Of a stretch of DNA of 36,410 nucleotides, positions 26,915 through 36,242 are shown piece after piece. The stretch lies in the NCBI GenBank assembly GCA_025352695.1, contig JANXSK010000163.1, positions 1 to 36,410 of the forward strand, given 5' to 3'. Each line of letters starts with the position of its first letter. The stretch's first letter is position 1. The stretch is from Ferruginibacter sp. GTDB taxonomy: Bacteria > Bacteroidota > Bacteroidia > Chitinophagales > Chitinophagaceae. A model generated the notes under the pieces. The model made no database searches and was not told the DNA's origin. It worked only from the letters and a program-made list of their open reading frames with translations. The position numbers and the translations under genes are program-made.

Positions 26915-28318
26915 ATGCAGAAGAAATTATTATTATTATTTATTTTAGTTGCTTCCATTTTATTGATCCTTACTAATTTTTATACGATAAAAGTTTTTTA
27001 TGCAGTAAAAAAATATATTAGTGCGGAATCTCAATATTCTAAGGGGCAAAAAGATGCAGCTATATTTTTGGTTATCTATTTACAAACAGAAAATCCTGTG
27101 CATATGCAAGCCTTTAAAGAGGCTATAATTATTCCTATAGGTGATAACCTGGCAAGACATAATTTAACTAGTAACGGTAAACAGGAAGTAACCGTAAAAT
27201 GGTTTTTGATAGGAAAGAATGATATAGCTGATTTGGAGGATATGCAATGGCTTTTTAAAACTTTTCATTCTATTTCATTTATGCAGAAAGCAATTGCTAT
27301 ATGGGCTGATGGGGACCCTTTAATAAATAAATTGGATGCACTTGGTCAACATATTTATAACTTACAAAAAGAGGGCAAATTAACAACGGCAATAAAACTT
27401 CAATACATTGAAGATATAAGTTTAATTACAACCCAGTTATCAAAAAATGAAAGTGCTTTTTCACATGTGTTAGATAAAGCGGCACGTGATATTAAAGTGT
27501 TTTTACAGTGGGCAAATATTTTATTTATTTTATTTATATTACTACTTGCTTCTGTGTTTGCATTTAGAATGATGGATAGTTTGAGTGCATCTGAAAAGGC
27601 ATTAAAAGCAACCATCATTGAGTTAAATGATGCAAACAAAGAGCTGGAACATTTTTCTTATATAGCATCCCACGATTTAAAGGAGCCTCTTAGGATGGTT
27701 ACAAGTTTTTTATCATTGCTTCACAAAAAGTATGATGATAAACTGGATGAAACGGCTCAATCCTACATTAACTTTTCTATTGACGGTGCCAGAAGAATGA
27801 AGAAACTTATTGATGAACTGCTGAAGTATAGTAAAACCAGCGTAAATAAATTGGTATACGAAAATGTAGATTTGAATGAAGTGATGAAGGAAGTTAAAAT
27901 AAATTTTCAGGATGTTTTTGGTGAGCCAGGGTCAGGTTTATTTATTGAAATATTACCGAAAATAAAAGCCAATAGAATGCAGATGGTACAACTTTTTCAA
28001 AACTTAATTGGCAATGCAATAAAGTATAGAAGTGGAGCTGCACCTGAAATTCGTATCAATGCGACTACAAATAAAACCCATTGCATATTGTCAGTTAAGG
28101 ACAACGGGCAGGGAATAGATCCGGATTTTTTTAATAAAATATTTGTAATTTTTAAACGCCTGCATACTGATGCTACCCATAGTGGTAGTGGCATAGGGTT
28201 GGCTATTTGTAAAAAAATTGTAGAGCGGCATGGTGGAAAAATTTGGCTCGAATCAGAACCTGGAGTAGGAAGTACTTTCTTTTTTAGTATCGCTAAGCAG
28301 TTGCCTCTTAGCACCTAA
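26915..28318 (+). CDS. membrane sensor histidine kinase
   Basis: 467 residues from the ATG at 26915; an upstream TTG reading would run through the palindrome and add an unlikely leader. TM1 (5-25) and TM2 (197-217) enclose an extracytoplasmic helical sensor (about 28-195, CHASE3-like by position only). After a coiled coil, the HisKA domain has the phosphoacceptor H253 in SHDLKEPLR. Then come the N box (NLIGNAIKY), G1 (DNGQGI), F box (IFVIFKRLH) and G2 (GSGIGLAICKK). SHDLKEPL kinases usually signal through single-domain or atypical regulators; none is nearby. This kinase is of a different lineage from the four HEIQNPL-type kinases and remnants earlier in the window. It converges with the SNF2 gene. 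Confidence 0.88.
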   Translation: MQKKLLLLFILVASILLILTNFYTIKVFYAVKKYISAESQYSKGQKDAAIFLVIYLQTENPVHMQAFKEAIIIPIGDNLARHNLTSNGKQEVTVKWFLIGKNDIADLEDMQWLFKTFHSISFMQKAIAIWADGDPLINKLDALGQHIYNLQKEGKLTTAIKLQYIEDISLITTQLSKNESAFSHVLDKAARDIKVFLQWANILFILFILLLASVFAFRMMDSLSASEKALKATIIELNDANKELEHFSYIASHDLKEPLRMVTSFLSLLHKKYDDKLDETAQSYINFSIDGARRMKKLIDELLKYSKTSVNKLVYENVDLNEVMKEVKINFQDVFGEPGSGLFIEILPKIKANRMQMVQLFQNLIGNAIKYRSGAAPEIRINATTNKTHCILSVKDNGQGIDPDFFNKIFVIFKRLHTDATHSGSGIGLAICKKIVERHGGKIWLESEPGVGSTFFFSIAKQLPLST

Positions 28319-28396
28319 AGAAATAATTGGTAAAGTTTTTTTATTACCTGTTACTATTTCTTTAAATACTACTGGGCGGCATCTAAAATCAGTAGT
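28319..28396. terminator. convergent-gene hairpins, possible bidirectional terminator
   Basis: Between converging genes, nested inverted repeats are visible: AGAAATA (28319-28325) with TATTTCT (28355-28361), and inside it GGTAA with TTACC around a T-rich loop. A second pair, ACTACTG (28368-28374) and CAGTAGT (28390-28396), follows. The first pair starts right after the kinase stop codon and is followed by TTT. Stability was not calculated. Confidence 0.4.
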
Positions 28397-28429
28397 TGAC
28401 ATTTGTACTTACACAGCTTTATTTATTCT

Positions 28430-31400
28430 TTATCGAACCGGCGCAGCTATCAGTCCTAATAAATCAGCTTTGCCCAACTTTTTCAAAATACCCATATCTG
28501 TCTTTATCAAATCACCCACCAATTCTTTTTTATCGGCCTGCATTTTCATGATTTTTTCTTCGATGGTATCAGGGCAAATCAACCGAACCGCTACCACATG
28601 TTTATCCTGCCCGATGCGGTAACAACGGTCAATGGCCTGGTTCTCTACCGCAGGGTTCCACCAGGGATCAACCAGGTAAACATAATCTGCTTCGGTTAAA
28701 TTAAGCCCGGTACCACCGGCTTTCAGGCTGATTAAAAAAACTCTTATGTCACTATTGTTTTGAAAATTATTTACCACCGTTGCCCTGTCTTTTGTTTGCC
28801 CCGTCAACCATTCAAAAGAAATATATTTAGCCGCCAGTTCTTTTCGTATAAGGTCCAGCATACCTACAAACTGTGAGAATACGAGTATTTTATGATGCCG
28901 GTGTTTGCTTTCTATCTGTTCTACCAATACTTCTATTTTTGCAGATGTATCGCCATAAAACGCATCGTCTTTTAACAGGGCAGGGGAGTTGCATATCTGT
29001 CGCAGTTTAGTAAGTCCTTGCAACACATGCATGCTTTCTCTTGGCAGATCTTCTTTAGGCTGGTGCAACAAATAATTGCGGAATTCTTTTTCGTAGGCAT
29101 CATATATTTTGCGTTGCTCAATTCCCATTTCGCAGTAAATGATCATTTCGGTTTTCTCCGGTAACTCGGTGGCCACCTGCTTTTTGGTGCGACGTAAAAT
29201 AAAAGGATTCACCTTTTGTTGTAACTCAATGGCACGTTTGGTATCGCCATATTTATCAATGGGCTGCGAATAGATGTCTTTAAAATATTGCTCGTTGCCC
29301 AGCAAGCCCGGACATGCAAAACTCAACTGACCATACAAATCAAATGTATTGTTTTCAATAGGTGTGCCCGTTAATACCATCTTGTTTTTCGATTGCAACA
29401 ACCTGCATGCTTTGTACCGCTGCGAATCCGGATTTTTTATTGCCTGCGATTCATCTAAAAAAATATAACTAAAACTAAAGCTCTTCATAAAATGAATATT
29501 CGACAACAGCATACCATAACTCGTTAGCACCACATCATATTTTTTAAAGGTATGATTGTTCTTTACCCTATTGGCTCCATGAATGGTCAATACTTTTAAT
29601 GAAGGAGCAAATTTTTCCAGCTCTTGTTGCCAGTTAAAAATGATGGATGTTGGTACCACTACCAAATTTGTTTGTGGCCCATGCTTTTGCCGCAGCAACA
29701 ACATAAAAGCAATCACCTGTATTGTTTTACCAAGCCCCATGTCATCGGCAAGGCAACCACCAAAATTAAACTCATCCAAAAAATTTAGCCAGTTTAAGCC
29801 TTGTTGCTGGTAATGCCGCAGTTCAGCATGTAAGTCTTTCGGTGTTGCAACTATTTTAATGTTTTCAAATTCTGAAAGTTTGCTGTAGTACAATTCAATT
29901 TGTTGTTGTACTTCATCACTCAACATTGCCGTTTCATACAAGGCCTGCACGGTACTAAAGTTGATAAATGGAGTGCGAATTTTTTCCTCTTCTATTTCTC
30001 CTGCATCAAAATAAGCTGCCATCTTTTTTATCCATTCAACAGGCAACATGCCAAGTGTTCCATCATCCAGTGTAACATATTTGCTGCCGTTCTTTAGTGA
30101 TTTATGCAATTGCCGCAGGCTTGCTTTTTGCCCGCCATAGCGTACTTCTAAATCGGTATTAAACCAATCTAGACCGCTGGTAACTTTTACAGACACCTTG
30201 CCCTTGTTAGGATTTAGCTTATTCTTTTCTATTTCATTAAAGCCAAGTATTTTTATCTGATGCCCTTTCCATTCTTCAAACGCATCTAAAAACCACGCTT
30301 CTTCCAGGAATTGTTTTTTGGTTAAATAAAATGCCTGTTGGTGTAATTGCTCGGCAAAATCAGAATGTTGTTTCAGCAGCAGTGCCGTAAAATAATTTTC
30401 TGCCACTTCATCCCGGTCAACAATAAAAGCATTGTCTTTTTGATCCCTTGCATACAGTTGCCGCTTGCTCAGCACACTTACTTCCACTTCGCCATAGCGC
30501 ATTACCGGGCTTATCATTACATGCACACCGGCATCGCTTAAATAGATCAATTGTTGTGGTGGCGCATCAAAACCATTTTCTTCCAGTTGTTCTTTAGTGG
30601 CAGCAACAAGCCAGGCATAGTTGATGCGAATACTGTCTTCAAGCCTTACTAAAATTGTTTTTCTAAACTCCTCAAACTTTGATTGGTGCAGCACCACAAT
30701 ATTGTTGTGCTTTTTAAAATAGGTCATCACCCGTAACAGGTCCATATTACCCACGAGGTGCAGTATATTTTCTGCCAAAATAAAATAGCCATATTTCACC
30801 GGCAGGTTATTAAGTGTATAGGTTTTATCACCAATGGCCAGTTGTCCGCTGATCTCGTAAAAGTCGCCTTTAAGGTTCACCTGTAATTCCAAACCTGTTT
30901 GCAGCAGTGCCAGTTGCACGGGCACCAAACTGGCAGGACTAATATTTTCTGATACTTCCGGTTTGTGATAAAAAGCAGCCAACCCCAGCGGATTGTGTAC
31001 CATGGCCCGCAATGCCTGTAGGTCTGCCGCTACGGGGGCTTTGTTGTGGTTGTTAATAAAGGCAGCAATACCTGTATAAAACTTTACGGCCTCCACATCA
31101 TTGGTTTGCCAGGCCAACTCTTGCACATCTAATAGCTTCAATGGATTTTTTATTTTGCCACCTGCACCTGTGGCTGCTTCGTATAGACCTGCCTGTAAGT
31201 GCTGGTAATATTTGTGTTCGCTTAGTACCAGTATCCTTGTACTGCCCGCTGTAGTGGGTTTTAGGACAGGGGTGTTGTTGGAGGGCAACAGGTCTGCTGC
31301 CAGTTGCTGCAGCGTCGCTTCATTAACCGGTTGCAGACTTTTAAGCCGTGGTATAATGCTCACTACTTTGTTATTCCAGCTAAGTTCAAAATGTTCGTCG

Positions 31401-31810
31401 GGGTTAGTTTCGTTTTGCAGTCCGTAGTTTTGTGCCACTGCCTTTATTTTTTTGTGCCGCAAAGCTGTATCAAAAAAAATACGCAGGTCGGGCCGCTCGA
31501 TAATATTGTACAGCACCTGTGCCTGGTGAGTGCATAATTTATTGCCGCCCATGTTACAGCCACAAGCCAGCACCAACGAACCGTTGCGCCATTGCACCAA
31601 CACCGGAGGAAAAACCAGTCCGCCACCCGGGTTGGTAAAGCTCCCAACATTTAGTTCAATAATATCCGGATGCACTGCAAAGAAACGCCCGGAGCCTGTA
31701 TCTGGCTTAGCCGCACTGTTGGCTAAAATAAAGGTATGCGTACAATTTGAAAATTGAAAGTTTTCAAAAACGATTTCGGTTGCGTTGTATGTTGGTTGTG
31801 CTGCCTGCAT
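28430..31810 (-). CDS. SNF2-family helicase with SWIM zinc finger
   Basis: 1126 residues, cytoplasmic. The N-terminal SWIM zinc finger (about 78-94) reads ACGCN...LCTHQ, giving CxC...CxH ligands. A long middle region of unassigned fold follows. The SNF2 ATPase starts near 650 (LRHYQQQGLNWL), with Walker A DDMGLGKT about 687-694, Walker B LDESQ about 784 (DESQ form of the DEAH box), TGTPIENN, and the C-terminal helicase lobe with SQFVGMLDLI, LKAGGTGLNL, DPWWNP and RCYRIGQ (about 1061). It should translocate on DNA using ATP. Bacterial SWIM-SNF2 proteins are related to RapA-type remodelers, but their role is not settled. Monocistronic; GC content appears higher than in neighbouring genes. Confidence 0.92.
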   Translation of the reverse strand: MQAAQPTYNATEIVFENFQFSNCTHTFILANSAAKPDTGSGRFFAVHPDIIELNVGSFTNPGGGLVFPPVLVQWRNGSLVLACGCNMGGNKLCTHQAQVLYNIIERPDLRIFFDTALRHKKIKAVAQNYGLQNETNPDEHFELSWNNKVVSIIPRLKSLQPVNEATLQQLAADLLPSNNTPVLKPTTAGSTRILVLSEHKYYQHLQAGLYEAATGAGGKIKNPLKLLDVQELAWQTNDVEAVKFYTGIAAFINNHNKAPVAADLQALRAMVHNPLGLAAFYHKPEVSENISPASLVPVQLALLQTGLELQVNLKGDFYEISGQLAIGDKTYTLNNLPVKYGYFILAENILHLVGNMDLLRVMTYFKKHNNIVVLHQSKFEEFRKTILVRLEDSIRINYAWLVAATKEQLEENGFDAPPQQLIYLSDAGVHVMISPVMRYGEVEVSVLSKRQLYARDQKDNAFIVDRDEVAENYFTALLLKQHSDFAEQLHQQAFYLTKKQFLEEAWFLDAFEEWKGHQIKILGFNEIEKNKLNPNKGKVSVKVTSGLDWFNTDLEVRYGGQKASLRQLHKSLKNGSKYVTLDDGTLGMLPVEWIKKMAAYFDAGEIEEEKIRTPFINFSTVQALYETAMLSDEVQQQIELYYSKLSEFENIKIVATPKDLHAELRHYQQQGLNWLNFLDEFNFGGCLADDMGLGKTIQVIAFMLLLRQKHGPQTNLVVVPTSIIFNWQQELEKFAPSLKVLTIHGANRVKNNHTFKKYDVVLTSYGMLLSNIHFMKSFSFSYIFLDESQAIKNPDSQRYKACRLLQSKNKMVLTGTPIENNTFDLYGQLSFACPGLLGNEQYFKDIYSQPIDKYGDTKRAIELQQKVNPFILRRTKKQVATELPEKTEMIIYCEMGIEQRKIYDAYEKEFRNYLLHQPKEDLPRESMHVLQGLTKLRQICNSPALLKDDAFYGDTSAKIEVLVEQIESKHRHHKILVFSQFVGMLDLIRKELAAKYISFEWLTGQTKDRATVVNNFQNNSDIRVFLISLKAGGTGLNLTEADYVYLVDPWWNPAVENQAIDRCYRIGQDKHVVAVRLICPDTIEEKIMKMQADKKELVGDLIKTDMGILKKLGKADLLGLIAAPVR

Positions 31811-32046
31811 GTGGTTGGTAAAAATAATGCAGGTACAGTTACCATTGTTTATGGAGGGTAATTTTTTTGAACCGGGCTGATGTGGTACTATTTAGCATTG
31901 TTGCGTAGCTCACTTGTGCGGCATACCTTTAGGGTGCTTTTATGCAAGTGGAGTTGATTACAAAGTATTTTGCTCAGTTTAATGTGACTAATTTATGGTC
32001 AACCAAAATTACCTTTAGATTAATTTTTTAATACTTTATCAAAAAA

Positions 32047-33063
32047 ATGTCCAAATTCTTAGACCAATACGTAAAGCAAGCAATGTGGGAAGAGCATAAG
32101 AAAAAATGTTTCTATTGTGCAGAACCCTTATCATTTAAAAACATACATGTTGATCATATTATTCCACAGATCGCCTTTGAAAAAGACAAAAGGTCACTTC
32201 GGAAAAAATACGGACTTGGTGAAGATTTTGATTTTAATTCTTTAGATAATTTTGTTCCATCTTGTCCATCTTGTAATTCAAATAGAAAAGGTCATAGAGA
32301 ACTGGAAAACGGAATTCCACTATGGCTCAATGAGGCTAAGAACAAAAGGAATAATATAAATAAAAGATCAAAAAAACTTAAAATAGAACTTTCCCTTGAT
32401 TTCCCTGATCAATATAAAGAATTCTTTTTATCGTCCCCAGATTTTATGTTGTCACAATTATCTTTAGAAAAAATTCGTAAAACAGATATTGAATTGTATA
32501 AAAACTTAGCATTTAGCTCGGATTTTTATCCACTTCATTTAACTTCTCCAGAAGATGAAAATATAAAAGTCTCTATAACAAATTTGAGTCAGTACAAAAT
32601 TTATAGTGATAAAGGATTTTACGGTTATACTACACCGGAAATCGACTTATGTAGCGTTTGCGATGCTTGTTTAAACTTCTTTGAAAAATTTGAATCGGCA
32701 ATTGGATTAAAAGAAAAATTTAATTTCATAGATTATTATCGAAGTTTACCCGCTACAATTCTTCATACAATTGGACCAGAAGAGGATTTCGATTTTAAGG
32801 ATTATGATACAATTGACGATTACATAAATGCACATGAAAATATCGAAATAGATTTGAATAATGATAAAGTGAAAATGGTAATTATTCATAAAGAATATAA
32901 TGAAGAAGAAATTTACATAATGAATGAAGTATTACAAGCTGACTTTACTGGCGATGGAAATAGCGAATCAATCATATTTATTTATTATAGATCCGGAGGT
33001 ACTTTTCACTACACATTTTCAATTCAAGCAGCATATTTAAACGGAAGGTTAGTTCTTCAATAA
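32047..33063 (+). CDS. HNH endonuclease with unassigned C-terminal region
   Basis: 338 residues. The N-terminal HNH nuclease (about 12-80) has zinc pair CFYC (C21, C24), the catalytic HVDHIIP (H34, D36, H37), N68, and the second pair CPSCN (C73, C76). Beyond 100 there is a separate region of unknown family: it contains a CSVCDACLNFF cluster and a late DFTGDGNSESIIF segment reminiscent of a calcium-binding DxDGDG loop. HNH proteins of this kind occur as homing, restriction or defence nucleases; which applies is not visible here. The gene is monocistronic, more AT-rich than the adjacent SNF2 gene, and followed by REP-like repeats and a transposase remnant. These features are consistent with acquisition by transfer. 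Confidence 0.8.
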   Translation: MSKFLDQYVKQAMWEEHKKKCFYCAEPLSFKNIHVDHIIPQIAFEKDKRSLRKKYGLGEDFDFNSLDNFVPSCPSCNSNRKGHRELENGIPLWLNEAKNKRNNINKRSKKLKIELSLDFPDQYKEFFLSSPDFMLSQLSLEKIRKTDIELYKNLAFSSDFYPLHLTSPEDENIKVSITNLSQYKIYSDKGFYGYTTPEIDLCSVCDACLNFFEKFESAIGLKEKFNFIDYYRSLPATILHTIGPEEDFDFKDYDTIDDYINAHENIEIDLNNDKVKMVIIHKEYNEEEIYIMNEVLQADFTGDGNSESIIFIYYRSGGTFHYTFSIQAAYLNGRLVLQ

Positions 33064-33138
33064 GTTAAACATTGCAGAATAGTATGTGACAATAAATCAC
33101 GGCCAAATCCATCTTAAAATCAAACGTAAGAATTTTCT

Positions 33139-33150
33139 GCCGTTGTTGGT
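33139..33150. repeat. REP-like half element GCCGTTGTTGGT
   Basis: This 12-base word recurs exactly at 33274-33285, where it forms the left arm of a hairpin. Here it stands alone without its inverted partner, so it looks like a decayed copy of a REP-type element. Confidence 0.4.
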
Positions 33151-33273
33151 AAGTGATTTGATTTAGCTAGTAGTTTTTTGACCCTTGTGGGTAGGTTATT
33201 TCATGTAGTTGCAAAGTTTTTTATTCGCTTGCCTTTAGCCAATACGTCCTTAAAATAGTCGGCGATCTGGGGC

Positions 33274-33302
33274 GCCGTTGTTGGTCTTGTTGACCAACAA
33301 CC
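33274..33302. repeat. REP-like hairpin upstream of a RAYT remnant
   Basis: Ten-base perfect arms GTTGTTGGTC (33277-33286) and GACCAACAAC (33292-33301) surround a TTGTT loop. The hairpin lies 50 bases before the ATG of a gutted REP-associated tyrosine transposase, which is where such elements are normally found and recognised. Confidence 0.6.
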
Positions 33303-33351
33303 GAAGCTAACAACACCAAAGAAACTGCAACTGAAATAGTACCTTTCATCA

Positions 33352-33460
33352 ATGGAAACATATCCCATATACTGGCCTCAGTTTTACACCGCCACAATTC
33401 TTGAATGGAAGCCTTTATTAAAACCAGCTAAATATAAGGATGTCATTTCGCCCTTGTGGC
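33352..33460 (+). pseudogene. REP-associated tyrosine transposase (RAYT, Y1_Tnp) remnant
   Basis: The first codons read METYPIYWPQFYTATILEW and then KPLLKPAKYKDVIS, the typical start of Bacteroidota RAYT/IS200-like transposases. The next residues, LWQVMNGG, match the region that normally follows the catalytic HIH motif (HLIWQVMNG in intact relatives). An in-frame deletion has therefore removed the middle, including the HuH residues, and homology ends soon after. The open frame continues antisense into the neighbouring gene without family resemblance. Non-functional. Confidence 0.65.
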
Positions 33461-33507
33461 AAGTTATGAATGGTGGCGTAAGTCTTCTTCCTCCCCCAAG
33501 TCTTCGA

Positions 33508-35940
33508 TCACCGGATAAGCAATACCATTCCCTTAAATTTTTTTGCTTCGCTATTGGCGTTTTTATAATGCATCTTCCACACATAACTTCCAGTTGCCTG
33601 TTTTACTCCGTGCCAAGTTCCATCCCATCCTTTCCCGGCATTGCTTGTGGTAAACAGAAGCTGGCCCAGCCGATTATAAACCTGCATTGAAAAATCGCTG
33701 ACAGCTCCAGGGCTTTTGAACCTGAATTCATCATTTAGACCATCCTGGTTGGGTGTAAATGCGGAAGGCATCAAGGCTTCACATAAATGGTAATCTATTC
33801 TTATCTCATCGGAAAAACTCCCGCAGGTATTGTAAGCCGTTAACTTGTATAAGTGGGCAGCAGAAATCGTTCTGGGTATAGCAACAGAGCCATCTTCCCA
33901 CAAAAACCTGTCAGCCGAAACAGCTGGATGCAGTATAACCTGGCCGCCATAACACAACGATGTATCGGCACCCAAAGAAAAATAGGGAGCGCTTTGTTCT
34001 GCGATAGCAATAGTGTCTGCAACGCTGCAACCATTAAGCGTTACTGACACACTATACACTCCTGCCTTGTTCACCGTCCTTTCAGGCAGCTTTGAATTAT
34101 CATCCCATAAAATAGTTGTGAATGGGGGTTTAACAACAAGTGTAATTGTAGTGCCGGTACACAAGGTTGTATCATTACCAAGATGCAAAACTGCGCTTTT
34201 GGCAAAAGTTACGAAAATGGTATCCCTGATAATACACCCATTGCTGTTTACAGACACTGAGTAGTTACCAGTTTGGGAAACAACAATACTATCTGTAACA
34301 GCCCCGGTACTCCACATGTAAAATTGACCAGGAATATTAGCATGCAGGGTGATGCGCCTTCCTTCGCAAATGCTGGTATCATTGCCGAGTTGCAGGTCAT
34401 TGGCTCCGACAATAAGAATGGTTTTATAAGCCAGGCTCACCCCACATTTTTTGTATATTAAACACGATACCCTGAAGCTTCCTTTGTTTATATAAAAGTG
34501 TTTTGTAAAGGCCGATGCAGAAAGTATTTTGGAAACATACCCGTCTCCAAAATCCCATCTTACTGAGTCTGTTGTTGCGCTTGTTAAAGAAAAAACTGTC
34601 GTGTCTCCAAAGCAGGTTTGCACTATATGTATATTTGAAGAATCAATAGTTGCTGATTGTTTAAATGCCAACACGCTCCTTGGATAATTATAACCTGCAG
34701 AGACCATGTAGAGGCGGTTAGGAGAAAATGCTATGTCTGCAGTACTTATATTCTGAATATTACCATAAATGTCGTACTGGTAATAGGGCGAAAATCCTTT
34801 TGTGCCATAACTACTATCAAGGCTTCCATCTCGGTTTGTTCTTGCCGATGCAATACTTACTTTCATAAAATCGACCGTTCCAACATTCATTGCAACCACA
34901 ATCTTATTATCGCATTCCAGGCCTATATCTATTATCCTCGCAACGGTATTGCCAGAAGTAATCGTCTGTATCCCATTTCCATTAAATGTAGTATCCCAAC
35001 TACCATCCTGGTTAAATCTCCACACCTGGGCGTTGGTATAAAACCAGCGACCATGGCTTTGGTCAAATCCATAAATACCTCCAACTACAATTTTTCCATC
35101 GGGTTGTATAGTAACAGCTTGTCCTTCTGCACCAGGGCCAATCAACTGCTCATGTATAGGTGAGTATGTTAACTTTCCGGAAGCCCCGAAACTATGGTCA
35201 GGGGTACCGTCTGGGTTATACCTTGCGATAGCAAGTGAATCTGTGTTGAAACCTAAGGAATCGGCAGTTGACAGACCCACCGCAACAATCTTTTCGTCTT
35301 TTTGCAAGGCAAGGGCTGTTACGTACGCCCTTTTCGAAAAGGTAGTGTACGCAGTTCCGCCGATTCCAAAAGCTGTATCGATGGCACCATTACTATAAAG
35401 CCTTGTCACTAAAAATCTGGTCTGGTGTGTCTCCCATGCACTTAACAATATTTTATTATCCGGCTGCAATATCATTTTGCTGTAGATGATACTGTCGTCC
35501 CTGATTGGACCCACTGCAAAGCCAGTTCCGTTGAGGCTATTGTCGGGTTTTCCATCTGCTAACCGGCGGCAGATGATATAGTGATGCTGATATAAAGAAT
35601 CATTTGAGATGGAAAAGCCAAACAGTATTATCTTATTGTCAGCCTGAATGGACATGAAAGAAATAATAAACGAGCCGCTACCGGCTAAGATAGTGTCTAC
35701 GCCATTTATACCAAAGCTAAGATCAGGCGCTCCTTCAGCATTGTGCCTGGTTATATTACCAGTGCCCGTTAAAAGAATCTTGCCGTTGCTTTGCAATTTT
35801 ATATTTTCATAGGAACGGTCAGAGGTTGGTAGAATACCTGTTTGGTTAAAGGAAGAATCAAGACTTCCGTCTTGGGCAACTAAACGGATAACGCTTATTA
35901 AAAAGCATACCAGTATACAATACCTTTTATAACCGGCCAT
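33508..35940 (-). CDS. secreted delta-60 repeat/PKD/CHU_C (type IX secretion) protein
   Basis: 810 residues with a signal peptide (about 1-22, LVAQ). The N-terminal half (about 23-400) holds successive delta-60-type repeats of the form DGSLDSSFNxxG and LQxDNKII, likely a beta-propeller. A PKD-like domain follows (VRWDFGDGYVSK, near 460-500). Next come three similar segments each opening LGNDTSxC or LGADTSLC and containing a W-S/D-G strand. The end is the CHU_C/gliding-motility domain (SAFTPNQDGLNDEFRFK, YNRLGQLLFTT, GWDGTWHGVKQATGSYVWKM), the type B sorting signal for the type IX secretion system. It is probably a cell-surface or secreted adhesin-like protein; its ligand is unknown. The stop lies about 50 bases from the transposase remnant. 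Confidence 0.88.
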   Translation of the reverse strand: MAGYKRYCILVCFLISVIRLVAQDGSLDSSFNQTGILPTSDRSYENIKLQSNGKILLTGTGNITRHNAEGAPDLSFGINGVDTILAGSGSFIISFMSIQADNKIILFGFSISNDSLYQHHYIICRRLADGKPDNSLNGTGFAVGPIRDDSIIYSKMILQPDNKILLSAWETHQTRFLVTRLYSNGAIDTAFGIGGTAYTTFSKRAYVTALALQKDEKIVAVGLSTADSLGFNTDSLAIARYNPDGTPDHSFGASGKLTYSPIHEQLIGPGAEGQAVTIQPDGKIVVGGIYGFDQSHGRWFYTNAQVWRFNQDGSWDTTFNGNGIQTITSGNTVARIIDIGLECDNKIVVAMNVGTVDFMKVSIASARTNRDGSLDSSYGTKGFSPYYQYDIYGNIQNISTADIAFSPNRLYMVSAGYNYPRSVLAFKQSATIDSSNIHIVQTCFGDTTVFSLTSATTDSVRWDFGDGYVSKILSASAFTKHFYINKGSFRVSCLIYKKCGVSLAYKTILIVGANDLQLGNDTSICEGRRITLHANIPGQFYMWSTGAVTDSIVVSQTGNYSVSVNSNGCIIRDTIFVTFAKSAVLHLGNDTTLCTGTTITLVVKPPFTTILWDDNSKLPERTVNKAGVYSVSVTLNGCSVADTIAIAEQSAPYFSLGADTSLCYGGQVILHPAVSADRFLWEDGSVAIPRTISAAHLYKLTAYNTCGSFSDEIRIDYHLCEALMPSAFTPNQDGLNDEFRFKSPGAVSDFSMQVYNRLGQLLFTTSNAGKGWDGTWHGVKQATGSYVWKMHYKNANSEAKKFKGMVLLIR

Positions 35941-36103
35941 AATTATTTTATATCTTTAACATGTTGTAATAACAGATCACAAAAATTGGATTTTATAATT
36001 TGTAAGATAAGCGAATAAATTTAAAAATGATTGTCATCCTGCCTTGTCTCCTACATAATACTGAACTCTGCAACCAGCATTAGTTTGCATAAGCAAGCCT
36101 CCT

Positions 36104-36229
36104 GCCGTGGTTCGTGTCCACACAAATCACTTCCTCCACAACAATTGCAATCCCGTTTAATTGAACTCTTAATAAATTTTTATTACATTATTGAATGGAT
36201 AATGCATTAGCCTTGGTTCGTGTCCTCAC
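36104..36229. repeat. two near-identical 20-base direct repeats
   Basis: GCCGTGGTTCGTGTCCACAC at 36104-36123 and GCCTTGGTTCGTGTCCTCAC at 36210-36229 differ at two positions and lie 106 bases apart. No coding sense is obvious between them. They may be copies of a dispersed intergenic repeat. The rest of 35941-36242 shows no gene. Confidence 0.5.
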
Positions 36230-36242
36230 CATAGTCGTTAAC

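Noticed and set aside
31811..32046. Possible repeat or small gene between the SNF2 and HNH genes
   Set aside because: Only a 26-codon frame (MWYYLALLRSSLVRH) and no second copy in the window; treated as a divergent promoter region.
33213..33340. Minus-strand small frame starting MKGTISVAVSLVLLASVVGQ, like a signal peptide
   Set aside because: It reads antisense through the REP-like hairpin just upstream of the RAYT remnant, stops after about 42 codons, and has no homologous continuation without a frameshift; the hairpin explains the sequence better.
33461..33690. Continuation of the plus-strand frame beyond the transposase remnant
   Set aside because: It is antisense to the CHU_C domain of the secreted protein and has no transposase similarity.
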